A stretch of DNA of 64,000 bases from Brevibacillus migulae (GTDB taxonomy: Bacteria; Bacillota; Bacilli; Brevibacillales; Brevibacillaceae), in assembly GCF_004521915.1 (NCBI RefSeq), contig NZ_SDKD01000006.1, forward strand, positions 59,799 to 123,798, read 5' to 3'. The notes below the pieces were generated by a model. It saw only the letters and a list, made by a program, of their open reading frames with translations, was not told where the DNA came from and searched no databases. Positions within the stretch are counted from its first letter, which is position 1. Each line of letters starts with the position of its first letter. This document shows positions 45,667 through 55,281 of this stretch, piece after piece. Position numbers and translations under genes: made by a program.

Positions 45667-46899
45667 ATGAATTCGTTTGAACAACAATTACATAAGTACG
45701 CCGAACTGCTGATCAAAGTGGGCGTGAACCTGCAGCCTGGTCAGGTGCTCTACGTGGAATCCATGCTGGAATCCGCGGACTTCACGCGAATCCTCGTGCG
45801 CAAAGCCTATGAAGCCGGAGCGAAATATGTACAGGTCGCCTGGGAGGATGAGGCGATCACACGCACCCGCTTCGATTATGCCCCTGAAGAGTCTTTTCAG
45901 TACTATCCCCAATGGATTGCCTCCAGCATGGAGCAGCTCGTCGAGGCTGGCGGAGCCCTGCTGAACATCAAAGTAGCCAATCCTGATTTGCTGGAAGGCG
46001 TGGACCCTGCCAAAATATCCGCATCATCCCGCGCGGCTGCCGCTGCCAGACAAACGTTTTTGGGCGCCATTCGCACCAATCGGATCAGCTGGTGCCTCGC
46101 TCACGTGCCTACACAGGTTTGGGTCGATAAGGTGTTTGCCGATCTTCCTGAAAATGAACGGATGAGCGCCATGTGGGAAACGATTTTCCGCATGAATCGC
46201 GTAGACCGGGAAGATCCCGCTGCCGCATGGCGTGAGCACACCGAATCCTTGAAAAACCGTTCCGAATTGCTCAACCGCAAACGCTACAAAAAGCTGCATT
46301 ATCGGGCTCCCGGCACGGATCTAACGGTCGAGCTCAACGATGGCCATCTGTGGGTCGGCGGCGGTGATACCAATCAAAGCGGTGTCTACTTTGTGCCCAA
46401 TATTCCAACCGAAGAGGTATTTACGATGCCGCGCCGCAACGGGACGAATGGCACTGTGACCAGCACGATGCCGCTTAATCTGCACGGAAGTCTGGTCGAT
46501 CGCTTCTCGCTAACGTTCGAAAACGGCAAGATCACTGATTTTTCAGCGGAAGTCGGCTATGAAGCACTGAAATCGCTGCTGGACACGGACGAGGGCGCTC
46601 GCTATCTCGGTGAAGTGGCGCTGGTACCGCATGATTCCCCGATTTCCAACCTGAATCGCATCTTTTACGATACCGGCGTGGATGAGAACGCTTCCTGCCA
46701 TTTCGCACTCGGGAGCGCTTATCCTTTCAATATCGAAGGCGGCACGCAATTGTCCAAAGAAGAACTGCTGGCGCGCGGAGCGAATGTCAGCCTGATTCAC
46801 GTCGATTTTATGATCGGCTCGGCTGAGCTGGATATCGACGGAGAGCTAGCTGACGGCACGCGGGAACCGCTCTTCCGCAGAGGCAATTGGGTGGAATGA
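45667..46899 (+). CDS. M29 family aminopeptidase (AmpS/PepS-like)
   Basis: The 410-residue metallo-aminopeptidase of family M29 releases N-terminal residues. Typical motifs are LNDGHLWVGGGD, MPRRNGTNGTV, DENASCHFALGSAYP and HVDFMIGSAELDIDG; these bear the Glu, His and Asp ligands of the two cobalt/zinc ions. AmpS of B. subtilis and AP-T of Thermus are relatives. The ATG at 45667 is chosen, 7 nt after TGAGG. It is monocistronic. Confidence 0.93.
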   Translation: MNSFEQQLHKYAELLIKVGVNLQPGQVLYVESMLESADFTRILVRKAYEAGAKYVQVAWEDEAITRTRFDYAPEESFQYYPQWIASSMEQLVEAGGALLNIKVANPDLLEGVDPAKISASSRAAAAARQTFLGAIRTNRISWCLAHVPTQVWVDKVFADLPENERMSAMWETIFRMNRVDREDPAAAWREHTESLKNRSELLNRKRYKKLHYRAPGTDLTVELNDGHLWVGGGDTNQSGVYFVPNIPTEEVFTMPRRNGTNGTVTSTMPLNLHGSLVDRFSLTFENGKITDFSAEVGYEALKSLLDTDEGARYLGEVALVPHDSPISNLNRIFYDTGVDENASCHFALGSAYPFNIEGGTQLSKEELLARGANVSLIHVDFMIGSAELDIDGELADGTREPLFRRGNWVE

Positions 46900-46914
46900 A
46901 GCAGAACAAGGAAA

Positions 46915-46938
46915 AAAGGGGCGGTTAAGCGCCCCTTT
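46915..46938 (+). terminator. Aminopeptidase terminator
   Basis: AAAGGGGCG and CGCCCCTTT arms around a 6-nt loop, followed by CCCTTTTTATTT. Confidence 0.8.
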
Positions 46939-46954
46939 CCCTTTTTATTTCGCT

Positions 46955-49090
46955 TCAGTCAACATGCAAGTCAAGTGAGTACAGAATGCTTGCGAGCTGA
47001 GCTCTGGTCAGCGGCGCATCCTCCTGCAGTGACATCTCTTTATTTGGCACTTTCGTTTCACTCGACTCGATAAGAAGCTTGAGCATTTCTATAGCTTCTT
47101 TCTTGGTAATGTTGCGATCCGGTTCAAAAATTTCGTTTTCATGTTCCGCCTGTAATCCGATCTCCATAGCTTCCTTCATGGTCTCGCGAAGAGGATGGCT
47201 TTCGTCGATGTCCAGGAAGAACGTGGTTTCTCCTTCTTCAACATGAAAGGTTTCGGAAGGTCGGTGATAGATACTCGCCTTGACCAAGATCCGTAAAAAT
47301 TCTCCTCGTGTGACAACCTGCTCCGGATTCAGCTTGCTATCGACTACTGTGAGATAACCCCTTTCAACAGCATGCAGCATAGCTTCCCAATGTGGATGTT
47401 CAGCGATATCCCGGGGGATTTTTGAATCTCTGTATTCGGTATAGCTGAACCATTTACCAGTCTCAGCGTCTACATATCCCTCATCCCCTACCATCCGGTA
47501 TACCAGTTTTGGCTCTGGTTCGACCAAGTAGGTTCCATGGATCCATTCAGGATGGGGAAGATAATAGGTTAAGCGTAGCTCCCTATGGTTCTCCTCCACT
47601 TGCTTTGCCTCTTGGGCGGTAATATTGACTGCCTGTTTCTTCGTCTTTTGTTTTACATGATGGAAGATGTCTGCATTCATCTTGATTACTTCCCCTGTGA
47701 CAGGATGAACCGTCACGCTTGCTATAGCGTTTTCCACCGGAATACCGGCTATGAGCAAACCATACGTTAGCTCATAGCCCCCCGTACGCTGAAACATGCT
47801 TGCTTTGCTCTTCTCTATCGGTGGTAATGGAATCGGGTACATTTCTCCTAATCGATCCGAATATACCCTTTTCATAAAATCGTTGGCGATCGTTTGCGCT
47901 TTTTCCCAAGGGATCGGATTTGGGTAGTCTCGGTTCTCCAACTCCTCATCGTCAGTTTCAACCTCATAGCTGGTCAGAGTGCCGTAGGGATCAAGTCCAA
48001 TTCGGATAAGCTTCTCTTCTCCCTTTTCATCTGGCGGGAGCATGTATCCGAATAATCTGGTGGACGGACCCGAATCTCCTTCCCCAAACTGGTTAGACGA
48101 CATGAACACGGTACTCCCTATAACATCGCGACTTTCCTTCTCCGCCCCAAATATCGAAAAAGCCAGTGTGTCTGCTTTCTCTCGCAATTTGATTTCTGTC
48201 AATTTCTTATATTCGTTTTTCGATGGAGTGCTTGAACCAAGCGGCATGATTTTGTATGAATGATCCAAGGTTTCCCCCAGGATATTCAGCGCTTTTCCTG
48301 TCACGGCATCCAGCAGAACCGGAGCTTTTTCATCATAGTGGTATGCCAGCACCGCCGCCTGCTCTTTCAATCCATATGTGTTTATCTGCTCTCCAGCATA
48401 AAGATAGGACAGGACTGGCTGCACAGCCTTTTGCCAGAGGTTTTTCGCTTGCTCTGCAGTCACAACTGGGTTAAGCGACGGAAGAGAACCTTCATGCCAT
48501 ACCCGTTCATACCTGATAATCTCACCCTTCCTGTCCACAACCACCTGTAGATAGTTTTCCAGAAACGGAATTCCATCCTCCACCCGTGTGAATGAGAAGA
48601 AGTGATCAGTCAGATGAGGCTTCAAATAGTCCCCGGTTGGATATTGATTGGGCAATGACACTCTATTAGCTTCTTCCATTGCCACAGCCAGTAGGAATGC
48701 CCTTGCTTTCATCAGTGCCTCATCCCGAGAAAGCTGCTTTTCGGGAATTCCCTTTTTGACTCCGTAATCATATTTATAGTAGGTGAGCAGTTTGCCTGTC
48801 GTGGCATCGATTTCCACCACAGCTCCCGCGCTTCTATCGCCTTTCCCGCTCCAGTAGGCAGACCAGTATGGCTTGTCCTTCCAATAGGTAAGTTGATCCT
48901 CCCTGGAGATGCTATCCAGTTCATAGTCTCCAAGCGATAACGGCAACTTGCTGATTAAATCAATAACTTGCTCCTTAGTTAGACTTGATGTGGAAGTGTT
49001 GGCCAACACATGAGAAGCACCTCCTGCAGAAGTTATTGGTCCCGTCATACATATCAGCAGGAAAATTGTAAGCATCAAACTTTTTCTCAT
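46955..49090 (-). CDS. YcdB/YcdC-repeat protein with SLH-like C-terminus, secreted
   Basis: The 711-residue protein has a signal peptide (MRKSLMLTIFLLICMTGP…, cleavage near 25-30). It then has tandem YcdB/YcdC (DUF4901) modules, each with a WSGKGDRSAGAVVEIDATTG-like beta-alpha unit. The last ~140 residues contain SLH-like motifs (GYLTVVDSKLNPEQVVTRGEFL; REDAPLTRAQLASILYSL pattern). Such a layout anchors a protein to the wall via secondary polymers. The function of the modules is unknown. Start by signal peptide and a GGAGGGAG site. Confidence 0.85.
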   Translation of the reverse strand: MRKSLMLTIFLLICMTGPITSAGGASHVLANTSTSSLTKEQVIDLISKLPLSLGDYELDSISREDQLTYWKDKPYWSAYWSGKGDRSAGAVVEIDATTGKLLTYYKYDYGVKKGIPEKQLSRDEALMKARAFLLAVAMEEANRVSLPNQYPTGDYLKPHLTDHFFSFTRVEDGIPFLENYLQVVVDRKGEIIRYERVWHEGSLPSLNPVVTAEQAKNLWQKAVQPVLSYLYAGEQINTYGLKEQAAVLAYHYDEKAPVLLDAVTGKALNILGETLDHSYKIMPLGSSTPSKNEYKKLTEIKLREKADTLAFSIFGAEKESRDVIGSTVFMSSNQFGEGDSGPSTRLFGYMLPPDEKGEEKLIRIGLDPYGTLTSYEVETDDEELENRDYPNPIPWEKAQTIANDFMKRVYSDRLGEMYPIPLPPIEKSKASMFQRTGGYELTYGLLIAGIPVENAIASVTVHPVTGEVIKMNADIFHHVKQKTKKQAVNITAQEAKQVEENHRELRLTYYLPHPEWIHGTYLVEPEPKLVYRMVGDEGYVDAETGKWFSYTEYRDSKIPRDIAEHPHWEAMLHAVERGYLTVVDSKLNPEQVVTRGEFLRILVKASIYHRPSETFHVEEGETTFFLDIDESHPLRETMKEAMEIGLQAEHENEIFEPDRNITKKEAIEMLKLLIESSETKVPNKEMSLQEDAPLTRAQLASILYSLDLHVD

Positions 49091-49197
49091 CCTTTTCTCC
49101 CTCCCCCTTCAATCGTATACCAAAATGTTACAGAAGGTCTACATTCTTCCTCCATATAGTCCAGTGCTTCAATCGGCAGTGAGCTGGGAGCATTAAA

Positions 49198-49233
49198 AAC
49201 TAAGCTACGCCAAGAATTTGGCGTAGCTTAGTT
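49198..49233. terminator. Perfect 16-bp inverted repeat
   Basis: AACTAAGCTACGCCAA and its exact complement around GAAT. It lies between the surface-protein gene and the 138-residue gene, upstream of the former. The core CTACGCCAA…TTGGCGTAG is the same as in the mtnWXB terminator, so it is probably a related terminator or a small mobile hairpin. The T-run is short (TTGCTCTT). Confidence 0.6.
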
Positions 49234-49273
49234 GCTCTTATGTCGATGGGAATTTTATAAATTCCTTTCGACC

Positions 49274-49308
49274 AAAAAAAGGCGCCGATCATCGGATCAG
49301 CGCCTTTT
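49274..49308 (-). terminator. Terminator after the 138-residue gene
   Basis: AAGGCGCTGATC and GATCGGCGCCTT arms, followed by TTTTTTT on the minus strand. Confidence 0.85.
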
Positions 49309-49317
49309 CCTATTCTC

Positions 49318-49734
49318 TTATTGTTGCGGAACAAAGCTGCCATCCCGCAGCATGGTCAACTCACCGAGGAAGAAGGCCAGGTCCTCGGAATCTTCAAACT
49401 TTCCGCTCTCCTCCAACGCCTCCAATCGGCGCAGCAGGATGTTCGCAAAATCCTGGATTTGCACCGGCTGTGCCTCCATATCCCCTTCATCCAGCACTTC
49501 ATAACCTGTGGCTGCATCGATATGGGTCAAAATGCGGAATCCGCCAAGCTCCCCGAGAAATTCCGACTTATTGAAAACGGAACGCTCCAGCTTTTTCAGC
49601 ATGCTGGCAATGTCATTGGCCACGATGCTCGGGAAAGTGACCAGATAAAATGAGCGGCTTTTGGCTTCATCCGTTTTGATCAAAAGAATATCCGTACCAT
49701 CCAGTTTCTTTGCTTTCTTGCCAAATCCAAACAT
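49318..49734 (-). CDS. Hypothetical protein, 138 residues
   Basis: Soluble, acidic protein beginning MFGFGKKAKKLDGTDILLIKTDEAK. It has alternating strand/helix content, an EFLGELGGFRILTHID segment and a C-terminal helix bundle (LLRRLEALEESGKFEDSED). No signal peptide or membrane segment is seen. I do not recognise the family. It has its own terminator and a ribosome binding site (GAGGTG) near the start. Confidence 0.65.
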   Translation of the reverse strand: MFGFGKKAKKLDGTDILLIKTDEAKSRSFYLVTFPSIVANDIASMLKKLERSVFNKSEFLGELGGFRILTHIDAATGYEVLDEGDMEAQPVQIQDFANILLRRLEALEESGKFEDSEDLAFFLGELTMLRDGSFVPQQ

Positions 49735-49987
49735 GATTTCACCTCGAACAACGGGCGATGTGCAGGAGCGTCAGCCCTCGTATAGGTTAGTGTTTAAGTC
49801 GAACCTTCGTTCCCTGCCCGGAAATAGACTTCCCTATGTATAGTAGCCCAAGTGAGGAATCCAGACAAGCGTAGCTTTTCCCACCGTCTTCCGCTTCAAG
49901 CAAGGAAAAACTTTACTTGGCTTTTCTGGTGTTTTTCTACACACGCTAATGGACAGAAAACCAGATCACTTGCGAGGTGGAATGAAC

Positions 49988-50665
49988 ATGAAAAAGTGGC
50001 TGCCCCTGCTCATCCTGAGCCTGATGCTGACTGGTTGCGGCGGCAACAAAGATGACCAGGCAAAGTCGGACACAAAGGCAAAAACAAATAACGAATCAAA
50101 AGCTAAAACGCAGAATAAGCAAGATAACAAGAGTGGCAACAAGCAGGGAAATAAGCAAGAAAATAAGGCAAAAACGCTCGCACTGAAAAACATGGATAAA
50201 AACAAGCGCGATGTCGTGCTGTTTCTGAATCGCGCCGAAAGCCTTGCTCAGCAATTGCAGTTTGAAGCGGCCAATCTGACCAATGGAAAAGCGGTTACCG
50301 AAGACGGCCTCACATATCGGCAGCTTCCCGAAAAATACGATACCCGCGATGAAATCTTGGACTATTTTTCCCGTTTCTGGAGCCGCCCCCTTGCTGAAAA
50401 CCTGTATGATTACATGAATACCAAGCTGGTCAACGGCAAGGTATACTTGGCGCCGGATGATTCCGAATATCCCATGATTATTTCGAACCGCAATACGTTC
50501 GTCAAATACGATGATGGCGACCTGATCGCGACGGTCAATGAAATCACGCTTCCTGCATACGCACAGGATCGCACCGTGACGTATCGGCTTTCCCGCGACA
50601 AGAAGACCAAGCTGTATGAAATCAAAAAGCGCGAAGGTACGTACGGCAGCGAAATGTATAAATAG
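49988..50665 (+). CDS. Lipoprotein with IseA-like domain
   Basis: The 225-residue product has a lipoprotein signal peptide with lipobox LTGC (Cys18), then a low-complexity Lys/Asn/Gln-rich linker (residues ~22-62). A ~155-residue domain follows (DVVLFLNRAESLAQQLQ … YDYMNTKLVNGKVYL … TYRLSRDKKTKLYEIKKREG). The layout resembles IseA/YoeB, an inhibitor of cell-wall DL-endopeptidases, but similarity by eye is modest. The ATG at 49988 follows AGGTGG. It is just upstream of the proBAC leader. Confidence 0.7.
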   Translation: MKKWLPLLILSLMLTGCGGNKDDQAKSDTKAKTNNESKAKTQNKQDNKSGNKQGNKQENKAKTLALKNMDKNKRDVVLFLNRAESLAQQLQFEAANLTNGKAVTEDGLTYRQLPEKYDTRDEILDYFSRFWSRPLAENLYDYMNTKLVNGKVYLAPDDSEYPMIISNRNTFVKYDDGDLIATVNEITLPAYAQDRTVTYRLSRDKKTKLYEIKKREGTYGSEMYK

Positions 50666-50667
50666 CC

Positions 50668-50697
50668 TTGACATTTTTATCCGACGGGTTGCATAAT
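50668..50697 (+). promoter_or_regulatory. Promoter of the proBAC operon
   Basis: TTGACA (50668-50673), an 18-bp spacer and CATAAT (50692-50697), directly after the stop of the lipoprotein gene and upstream of the T-box leader. A good sigma-A match. Confidence 0.65.
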
Positions 50698-50734
50698 AAT
50701 TGAAACATCAACCCGATAGCAGTGAAACGCGTTG

Positions 50735-50992
50735 AAGGGAAATAGTAAAGTCCTCTTTCCCGTACAGAGATCGGAATCCAGCGGCTGAGAGATTCCGACG
50801 GCGAAACGTCTTGAACCCATCCTGGAGCAGCCGGGGATAACCCGGACAGGTTTCTTTCACCTGTTACCAAAGAAAGAAAGCGGATAGCCCTGAGCGCGCT
50901 CAGGCTGTCAAGTAAGGTGGTACCGCGAAAGATATCAGGCATGATACAAACCCTTTCGTCCTTATACAAGGATGATGGGGTTTTTTTATTTT
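50735..50992 (+). ncRNA. T-box leader of proBAC (proline)
   Basis: The leader has the conserved T-box segment AAGGTGGTACCGCG (50914-50927). The stem I 5' side has an AGTA S-turn (50744-50747), a distal GGCTGAGAGATTCC, and a specifier region GAACCCAT in which CCC (50816-50818) or CCA (50817-50819) would read tRNA-Pro. The terminator AACCC…TCCTT / AAGGA…GGGGTT with seven T closes it (50949-50990). Uncharged tRNA-Pro would stabilise the antiterminator and raise proline synthesis, consistent with the genes downstream. Confidence 0.92.
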
Positions 50993-51011
50993 CCGAAAGG
51001 AGGGTACAAGG

Positions 51012-52136
51012 ATGAAGGAAAAAATGCGTGTGGTGATCAAGGCAGGCAGCAGCTCGCTTGCATTGCCACAAGGAGGATGCGATCCGGAAAAAATGTCACG
51101 CCTGGTCGCCGCGATCAGCAAGCTGAAGGAAGATGGCCACGAAGTCGTCTTCGTATCATCCGGGGCGGTGGCCAGCGGTTATAAATTATTGGGGTATCAG
51201 CAGCGACCGCGCACGCTTGTCGGCAAGCAGGCTGCAGCAGCGATTGGCCAAAGCGTCCTGATGCAGAACTACTCCACCTTGTTTGCCCGCCATCAGCAAA
51301 CGATTGCCCAAATTTTGCTGACACGAAGCGATTTTTCCGATCGCGAGCGTTATGATCACGCTTTTCAGACGCTTTCCCTTTTGCTCAACAAACAGATCAT
51401 TCCGGTAATTAACGAAAACGATACCGTCTCTGTCGCCGAGCTGACCTTTGGCGATAACGATATGCTCGGCGCTTTGGTGGCCGGACTCGTCCATGCCGAT
51501 CTCTATATCATCCTGACCGATACCAATGGCTTTTACGATAAAGATCCGCGAAAGCATGCGGATGCGGTCAGAATCCCGTATCTGGAACAGATCACCGAAG
51601 AAATGGAACAGCTCGCCGGAGATGCCTCACAGCTCGGTACCGGCGGGATGCGCTCCAAGCTGATTGCCGCCAAAACGACACAACGGCTCGGCATCCCCGC
51701 CTTCATCGGCCAAATGACTGGCGAAGAGGATCTGCGCTCCATCGTAGCCGGACACGGCAACGGCACCTACGTGGGTTACCTGCAAGCACAGACGCATGCG
51801 CATAGCTTGCCGAAGCAAAAGCAGTGGATCGCCTTGCATTCCCCTATCCACGGGCAGATCAGGGTCGATGACGGCGCAGCCGAAGCCCTGCTCCACAACC
51901 AGCGCAGCCTACTCGCAGCAGGCGTCCAAGAGGTCTTCGGCCATTTTTCCGAAGGCGAAGTCATCGAGGTCTATCATCAAGAGCATTTGATCGGGCGAGG
52001 CGTCGCCAAGATTTCAGCTGGCGCACTGCAGGCACTGCTCATCGCTCCGGCCGAAAGCAAGCGAAGCAGTACCGTGATTCATCGCGACCAATGGATTTCA
52101 CATTTGTCTCAGTCCCCTTTTTCGCAAGCCAAATAA
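51012..52136 (+). CDS. proB: Glutamate 5-kinase
   Basis: ProB phosphorylates glutamate, the first step of proline synthesis. The 374-residue protein has the amino-acid kinase domain (GSSSLA near 13, SSGAVASG near 50, GTGGMRSKL near 213) and a C-terminal PUA domain (~275-355). The ATG at 51012 follows AGGAGGG. It is first in proB-proA-proC behind a T-box. Feedback inhibition by proline is expected for this class. Confidence 0.97.
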   Translation: MKEKMRVVIKAGSSSLALPQGGCDPEKMSRLVAAISKLKEDGHEVVFVSSGAVASGYKLLGYQQRPRTLVGKQAAAAIGQSVLMQNYSTLFARHQQTIAQILLTRSDFSDRERYDHAFQTLSLLLNKQIIPVINENDTVSVAELTFGDNDMLGALVAGLVHADLYIILTDTNGFYDKDPRKHADAVRIPYLEQITEEMEQLAGDASQLGTGGMRSKLIAAKTTQRLGIPAFIGQMTGEEDLRSIVAGHGNGTYVGYLQAQTHAHSLPKQKQWIALHSPIHGQIRVDDGAAEALLHNQRSLLAAGVQEVFGHFSEGEVIEVYHQEHLIGRGVAKISAGALQALLIAPAESKRSSTVIHRDQWISHLSQSPFSQAK

Positions 52137-52157
52137 GAGATATAGGGAGGAGAAACC

Positions 52158-53435
52158 ATGACCCAGACCAGTATGCTCCGCGAACAAGTCATGTCCCAAG
52201 CGCGCTTGGCGAAAGAAGCATCACGTCGTCTCGCGCAATTGTCCACGGAAGAGAAAAACAGATTGCTGCTTGCAATAGCCACCCAGCTGCGTCAAGACGC
52301 TGCCCTGATTGTGGCGGCAAATGAGAAGGATATGCAAGCAGCCACAGCGGCTATGCAGCCGAAAAGCTATCGGGACCGCCTGCTTTTGAACGAATCCCGG
52401 ATCGAATCGCTTGCCGGCAGTCTGGAAGAGCTCGTCTCCCTGCCTGATCCGATCGGGGAAATCATCACTTCCTGGACACAGCCCAATGGCCTGTTGATCG
52501 AGCAAGTCCGCGTGCCGCTCGGAGTCATCGGCATGGTCTATGAAGCCCGTCCCAATGTAACGGTAGATGCAGCCGCCATTGCTCTGAAAACAGGTAACGC
52601 CATCGTGCTGCGCGGCAGCCGCTCTGCCCTGCATTCCAATCAGGCGCTGACCCAGAGCATCCGTCAGGCTCTCACGTCCTTGCAGCTTCCGGCTGATGCG
52701 GTCCAATATCTCGCTTTGGTCGAGCATGAAGCGATCGACCTGATGTGTACGGCAAATGGCCTGATCGACGTCATCATCCCGCGCGGCGGTGCCGAGCTGA
52801 TCAAACGGGTGGTCCGTACCGCCAGCATCCCTGTGCTGGAAACCGGAGTCGGGAATTGCCATCTCTTTGTCGATGAAAGCGCCGAATATGAGCTTGCTGC
52901 TTCCATCGTGCTTAATGCCAAAACGAGCCGCCCGGCGGTGTGCAATGCAGCGGAAACCTTGCTGCTCCATCAAGACTGGCCAGATGCCATGCAAAAGCGC
53001 CTGCTGCAACGTCTTCATGATGCTGGCGTGGAAATCCGCGCTTGCGAACGCACGCGTAGCCAGCATCCAGAGCTTGCCCATCTGATGATTGCCGCCGGAG
53101 AGGAAGACTGGGATACCGAATATTTGGATCTCATCCTGGCTGTGCGCACTGTCACTTCGCTGGAGGAAGCTCTTGCACATATTGCAGCCCATGGCACTGG
53201 CCATTCCGAGGCGATCTTGACCAGCGATTCGTCTCATGCCGAGCAATTTCTCTCCCAAGTCGATGCGGCGGCAGTTTATCACAATGCTTCTACCCGTTTT
53301 ACCGATGGGGGCGAGTTTGGCTTTGGAGCGGAGATCGGGATCAGCACCCAGAAAATACATGCGCGCGGTCCTATGGGATTACCTGCCCTGACCTCCTGCA
53401 AGTATCTCGTCCGCGGGAGCGGTCAAATTCGCTAA
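52158..53435 (+). CDS. proA: Gamma-glutamyl phosphate reductase
   Basis: ProA reduces gamma-glutamyl phosphate with NADPH to glutamate semialdehyde. The 425-residue protein has the catalytic Cys in NAKTSRPAVCNAAETL, the VPLGVIGMVYEARPNV motif and the C-terminal FTDGGEFGFGAEIGIST. Start at 52158 with GGGAGGAG upstream, 21 bp after proB. Confidence 0.97.
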   Translation: MTQTSMLREQVMSQARLAKEASRRLAQLSTEEKNRLLLAIATQLRQDAALIVAANEKDMQAATAAMQPKSYRDRLLLNESRIESLAGSLEELVSLPDPIGEIITSWTQPNGLLIEQVRVPLGVIGMVYEARPNVTVDAAAIALKTGNAIVLRGSRSALHSNQALTQSIRQALTSLQLPADAVQYLALVEHEAIDLMCTANGLIDVIIPRGGAELIKRVVRTASIPVLETGVGNCHLFVDESAEYELAASIVLNAKTSRPAVCNAAETLLLHQDWPDAMQKRLLQRLHDAGVEIRACERTRSQHPELAHLMIAAGEEDWDTEYLDLILAVRTVTSLEEALAHIAAHGTGHSEAILTSDSSHAEQFLSQVDAAAVYHNASTRFTDGGEFGFGAEIGISTQKIHARGPMGLPALTSCKYLVRGSGQIR

Positions 53436-53448
53436 AGGAGGAAGGCAC

Positions 53449-54312
53449 ATGAGTACAGCAAGTCTGCAGCAAAGCATTCAACAGCTTCGGCTCGGTTTTC
53501 TCGGTGCTGGCTCCATCACCGAAGCCATGCTGACCGGGATCTGCAAACAACATTTGCTTGATCCTGATCATATATACGTGACCAATCAAGGAGACGATGA
53601 ACGCTTGCGATTTTTGCAGGAGCGCTTTGGCGTTCATCCTACTCGCGATAAAGAAGCGATGTTGGCCAGCTGTGATACCTTGATTCTGGCCATGAAGCCG
53701 AAAGATGCCCGTGAAGCATGCCTCGCTCTGCGGGGAATCGTCCGCAGCGACCAGTTGATCATCTCTCTGATCGCTGGGGTTCCGACCGATTTGCTCGGCA
53801 GCTGGCTTGGTGTCGATTGTCCCATCATCCGCACCATGCCCAACACCTCGTCCGCCATCGGTCTGTCGGCTACAGGAGTGGCTGCTGGACGCTTTGCGGA
53901 ACAAAAGCACATGGACCTCGCCTACCATCTGTTCACTTCGATCGGCTCTGTCTTTCCCCTTCCCGAATCTGAGCTGGACATCGTGACCGGCTTATCCGGA
54001 AGCGGTCCTGCCTATGTCTATTATTTGGTGGAAGCGATGGAGCTCGCAGGGCAAAAAGCCGGCCTTTCCGCGGAGATGTCCCGCCAATTAACGGTACAGA
54101 CCTTGCTTGGGGCCGCCCACATGCTCCAGCATACGCAGGCAGAACCCGCTGTCTTGCGCAAAAAAGTCACCAGCCCAGGCGGTACCACGCAGGCGGGCAT
54201 TGAGGTGCTGGAAGCCTATCGTTTTCAGGAAGCCGTCACTGCAGCGATTCTTCGTGCGGCCGAGCGGGCCCGCGAGCTTGGTGCCCAGCACGAGAATACT
54301 TCGATATCATAG
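53449..54312 (+). CDS. proC: Pyrroline-5-carboxylate reductase
   Basis: ProC completes proline synthesis by reducing pyrroline-5-carboxylate. The 287-residue protein has the NADPH-binding GAGSITEAML near 18, MPNTSSAIG, and the active-site SGSGPAYVYYLVEAM followed by TSPGGTTQAGIEVLE. The ATG at 53449 follows AAAGGAGG. Last of the operon; no strong terminator was found in the 92 bp before the next gene. Confidence 0.96.
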   Translation: MSTASLQQSIQQLRLGFLGAGSITEAMLTGICKQHLLDPDHIYVTNQGDDERLRFLQERFGVHPTRDKEAMLASCDTLILAMKPKDAREACLALRGIVRSDQLIISLIAGVPTDLLGSWLGVDCPIIRTMPNTSSAIGLSATGVAAGRFAEQKHMDLAYHLFTSIGSVFPLPESELDIVTGLSGSGPAYVYYLVEAMELAGQKAGLSAEMSRQLTVQTLLGAAHMLQHTQAEPAVLRKKVTSPGGTTQAGIEVLEAYRFQEAVTAAILRAAERARELGAQHENTSIS

Positions 54313-54404
54313 CTCATAGCTGCTCACGCTTCCTCGCCCCATCCCCTTGTCCATGCTATACTGGAGTGACATAGACGATCTTGCAAGGAAACGAGGGACC
54401 TCGG

Positions 54405-55226
54405 ATGCATATCTACGCCTTGTACGGCACAAGCGGAACCGGCAAAAGCTCCAGCGCGATCGAACTGGCGCATCGTCTCGGTATTGATGCGATCATCGAT
54501 GACGGCATCCTTATCTACCAGGGGCGTAAAATTGCAGGCACTTCTGCCAAATATGAGAAAACCAAAATACAAGCGGTCAAACGGGCCATTTTCTTTTATA
54601 ACGATCATGCGGATGAAGTGCGTCAGGCTCTGGCCAGGCTTTCCTTGGAACGTCTGCTCATCCTCGGCACGTCGCGAAAAATGATTCGCCGCATTCAGGA
54701 TGCCTTGGGGCTGCCAGGTCAAGTCGAATTCATCTCCATCGAATCCATCAAACCTGCGCGTGAGATAGAGGCTGCCCGCTATGTCCGGGAAACACTGGGC
54801 AAGCACGTCATTCCCATTCCACGTGTCGAAGTCGAAAAGGATCTCTTCCAGCGCTTGATTACTTCCGCCCAGAAAATCCTTTCTCCCAAAAAAGAAGTGA
54901 TCGGGGAATCAACAGTGGTCCACCCGTCCTTCTCCGGCGGACGCATTCAGATCCATGAACAAGTGCTGAAGAAAATCGTACAAATCTCTGCCTATCGCTT
55001 TCCCGAAATCGTGCGGGTGCATAAAACGCAGTACAGCTTTGAGGATCTCCCCCGCTTGACGGTATCCCTCACCCTGCGGATTCCGTTCGGCCAGCCTGTA
55101 CATCCGATCCTGCGCGAGCTGCAGCACCTCTTGTTTGAGGAAGTCAGTTACTGTCTCAACATTGCTCCGGAAAGCATCGATATCCAGCTGCTTTCCGTAC
55201 AGCTGCTCCCGGTTGAGCAAGCATAA
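54405..55226 (+). CDS. P-loop ATPase/kinase-like protein with C-terminal Asp23-like domain
   Basis: The 273-residue protein starts with a P-loop (YGTSGTGKSSSA, residues 7-18) and a kinase-like body (residues 20-160) containing IIDDGILIYQGRK. The C-terminal ~100 residues (SGGRIQIHEQVLKKIVQISA … RLTVSLTLRIPF) resemble an Asp23/Gls24-type fold. I cannot name an exact family for the fusion. The ATG at 54405 follows GAGGG by 8 nt; a TTG at 54381 is possible. The coat-like genes downstream hint at a sporulation role (inference). Confidence 0.75.
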   Translation: MHIYALYGTSGTGKSSSAIELAHRLGIDAIIDDGILIYQGRKIAGTSAKYEKTKIQAVKRAIFFYNDHADEVRQALARLSLERLLILGTSRKMIRRIQDALGLPGQVEFISIESIKPAREIEAARYVRETLGKHVIPIPRVEVEKDLFQRLITSAQKILSPKKEVIGESTVVHPSFSGGRIQIHEQVLKKIVQISAYRFPEIVRVHKTQYSFEDLPRLTVSLTLRIPFGQPVHPILRELQHLLFEEVSYCLNIAPESIDIQLLSVQLLPVEQA

Positions 55227-55281
55227 TTGGCTCTCCGTTGCTCATGCTAAAGGTGTACCCTACTTTGAAAGGAGTGCACCT

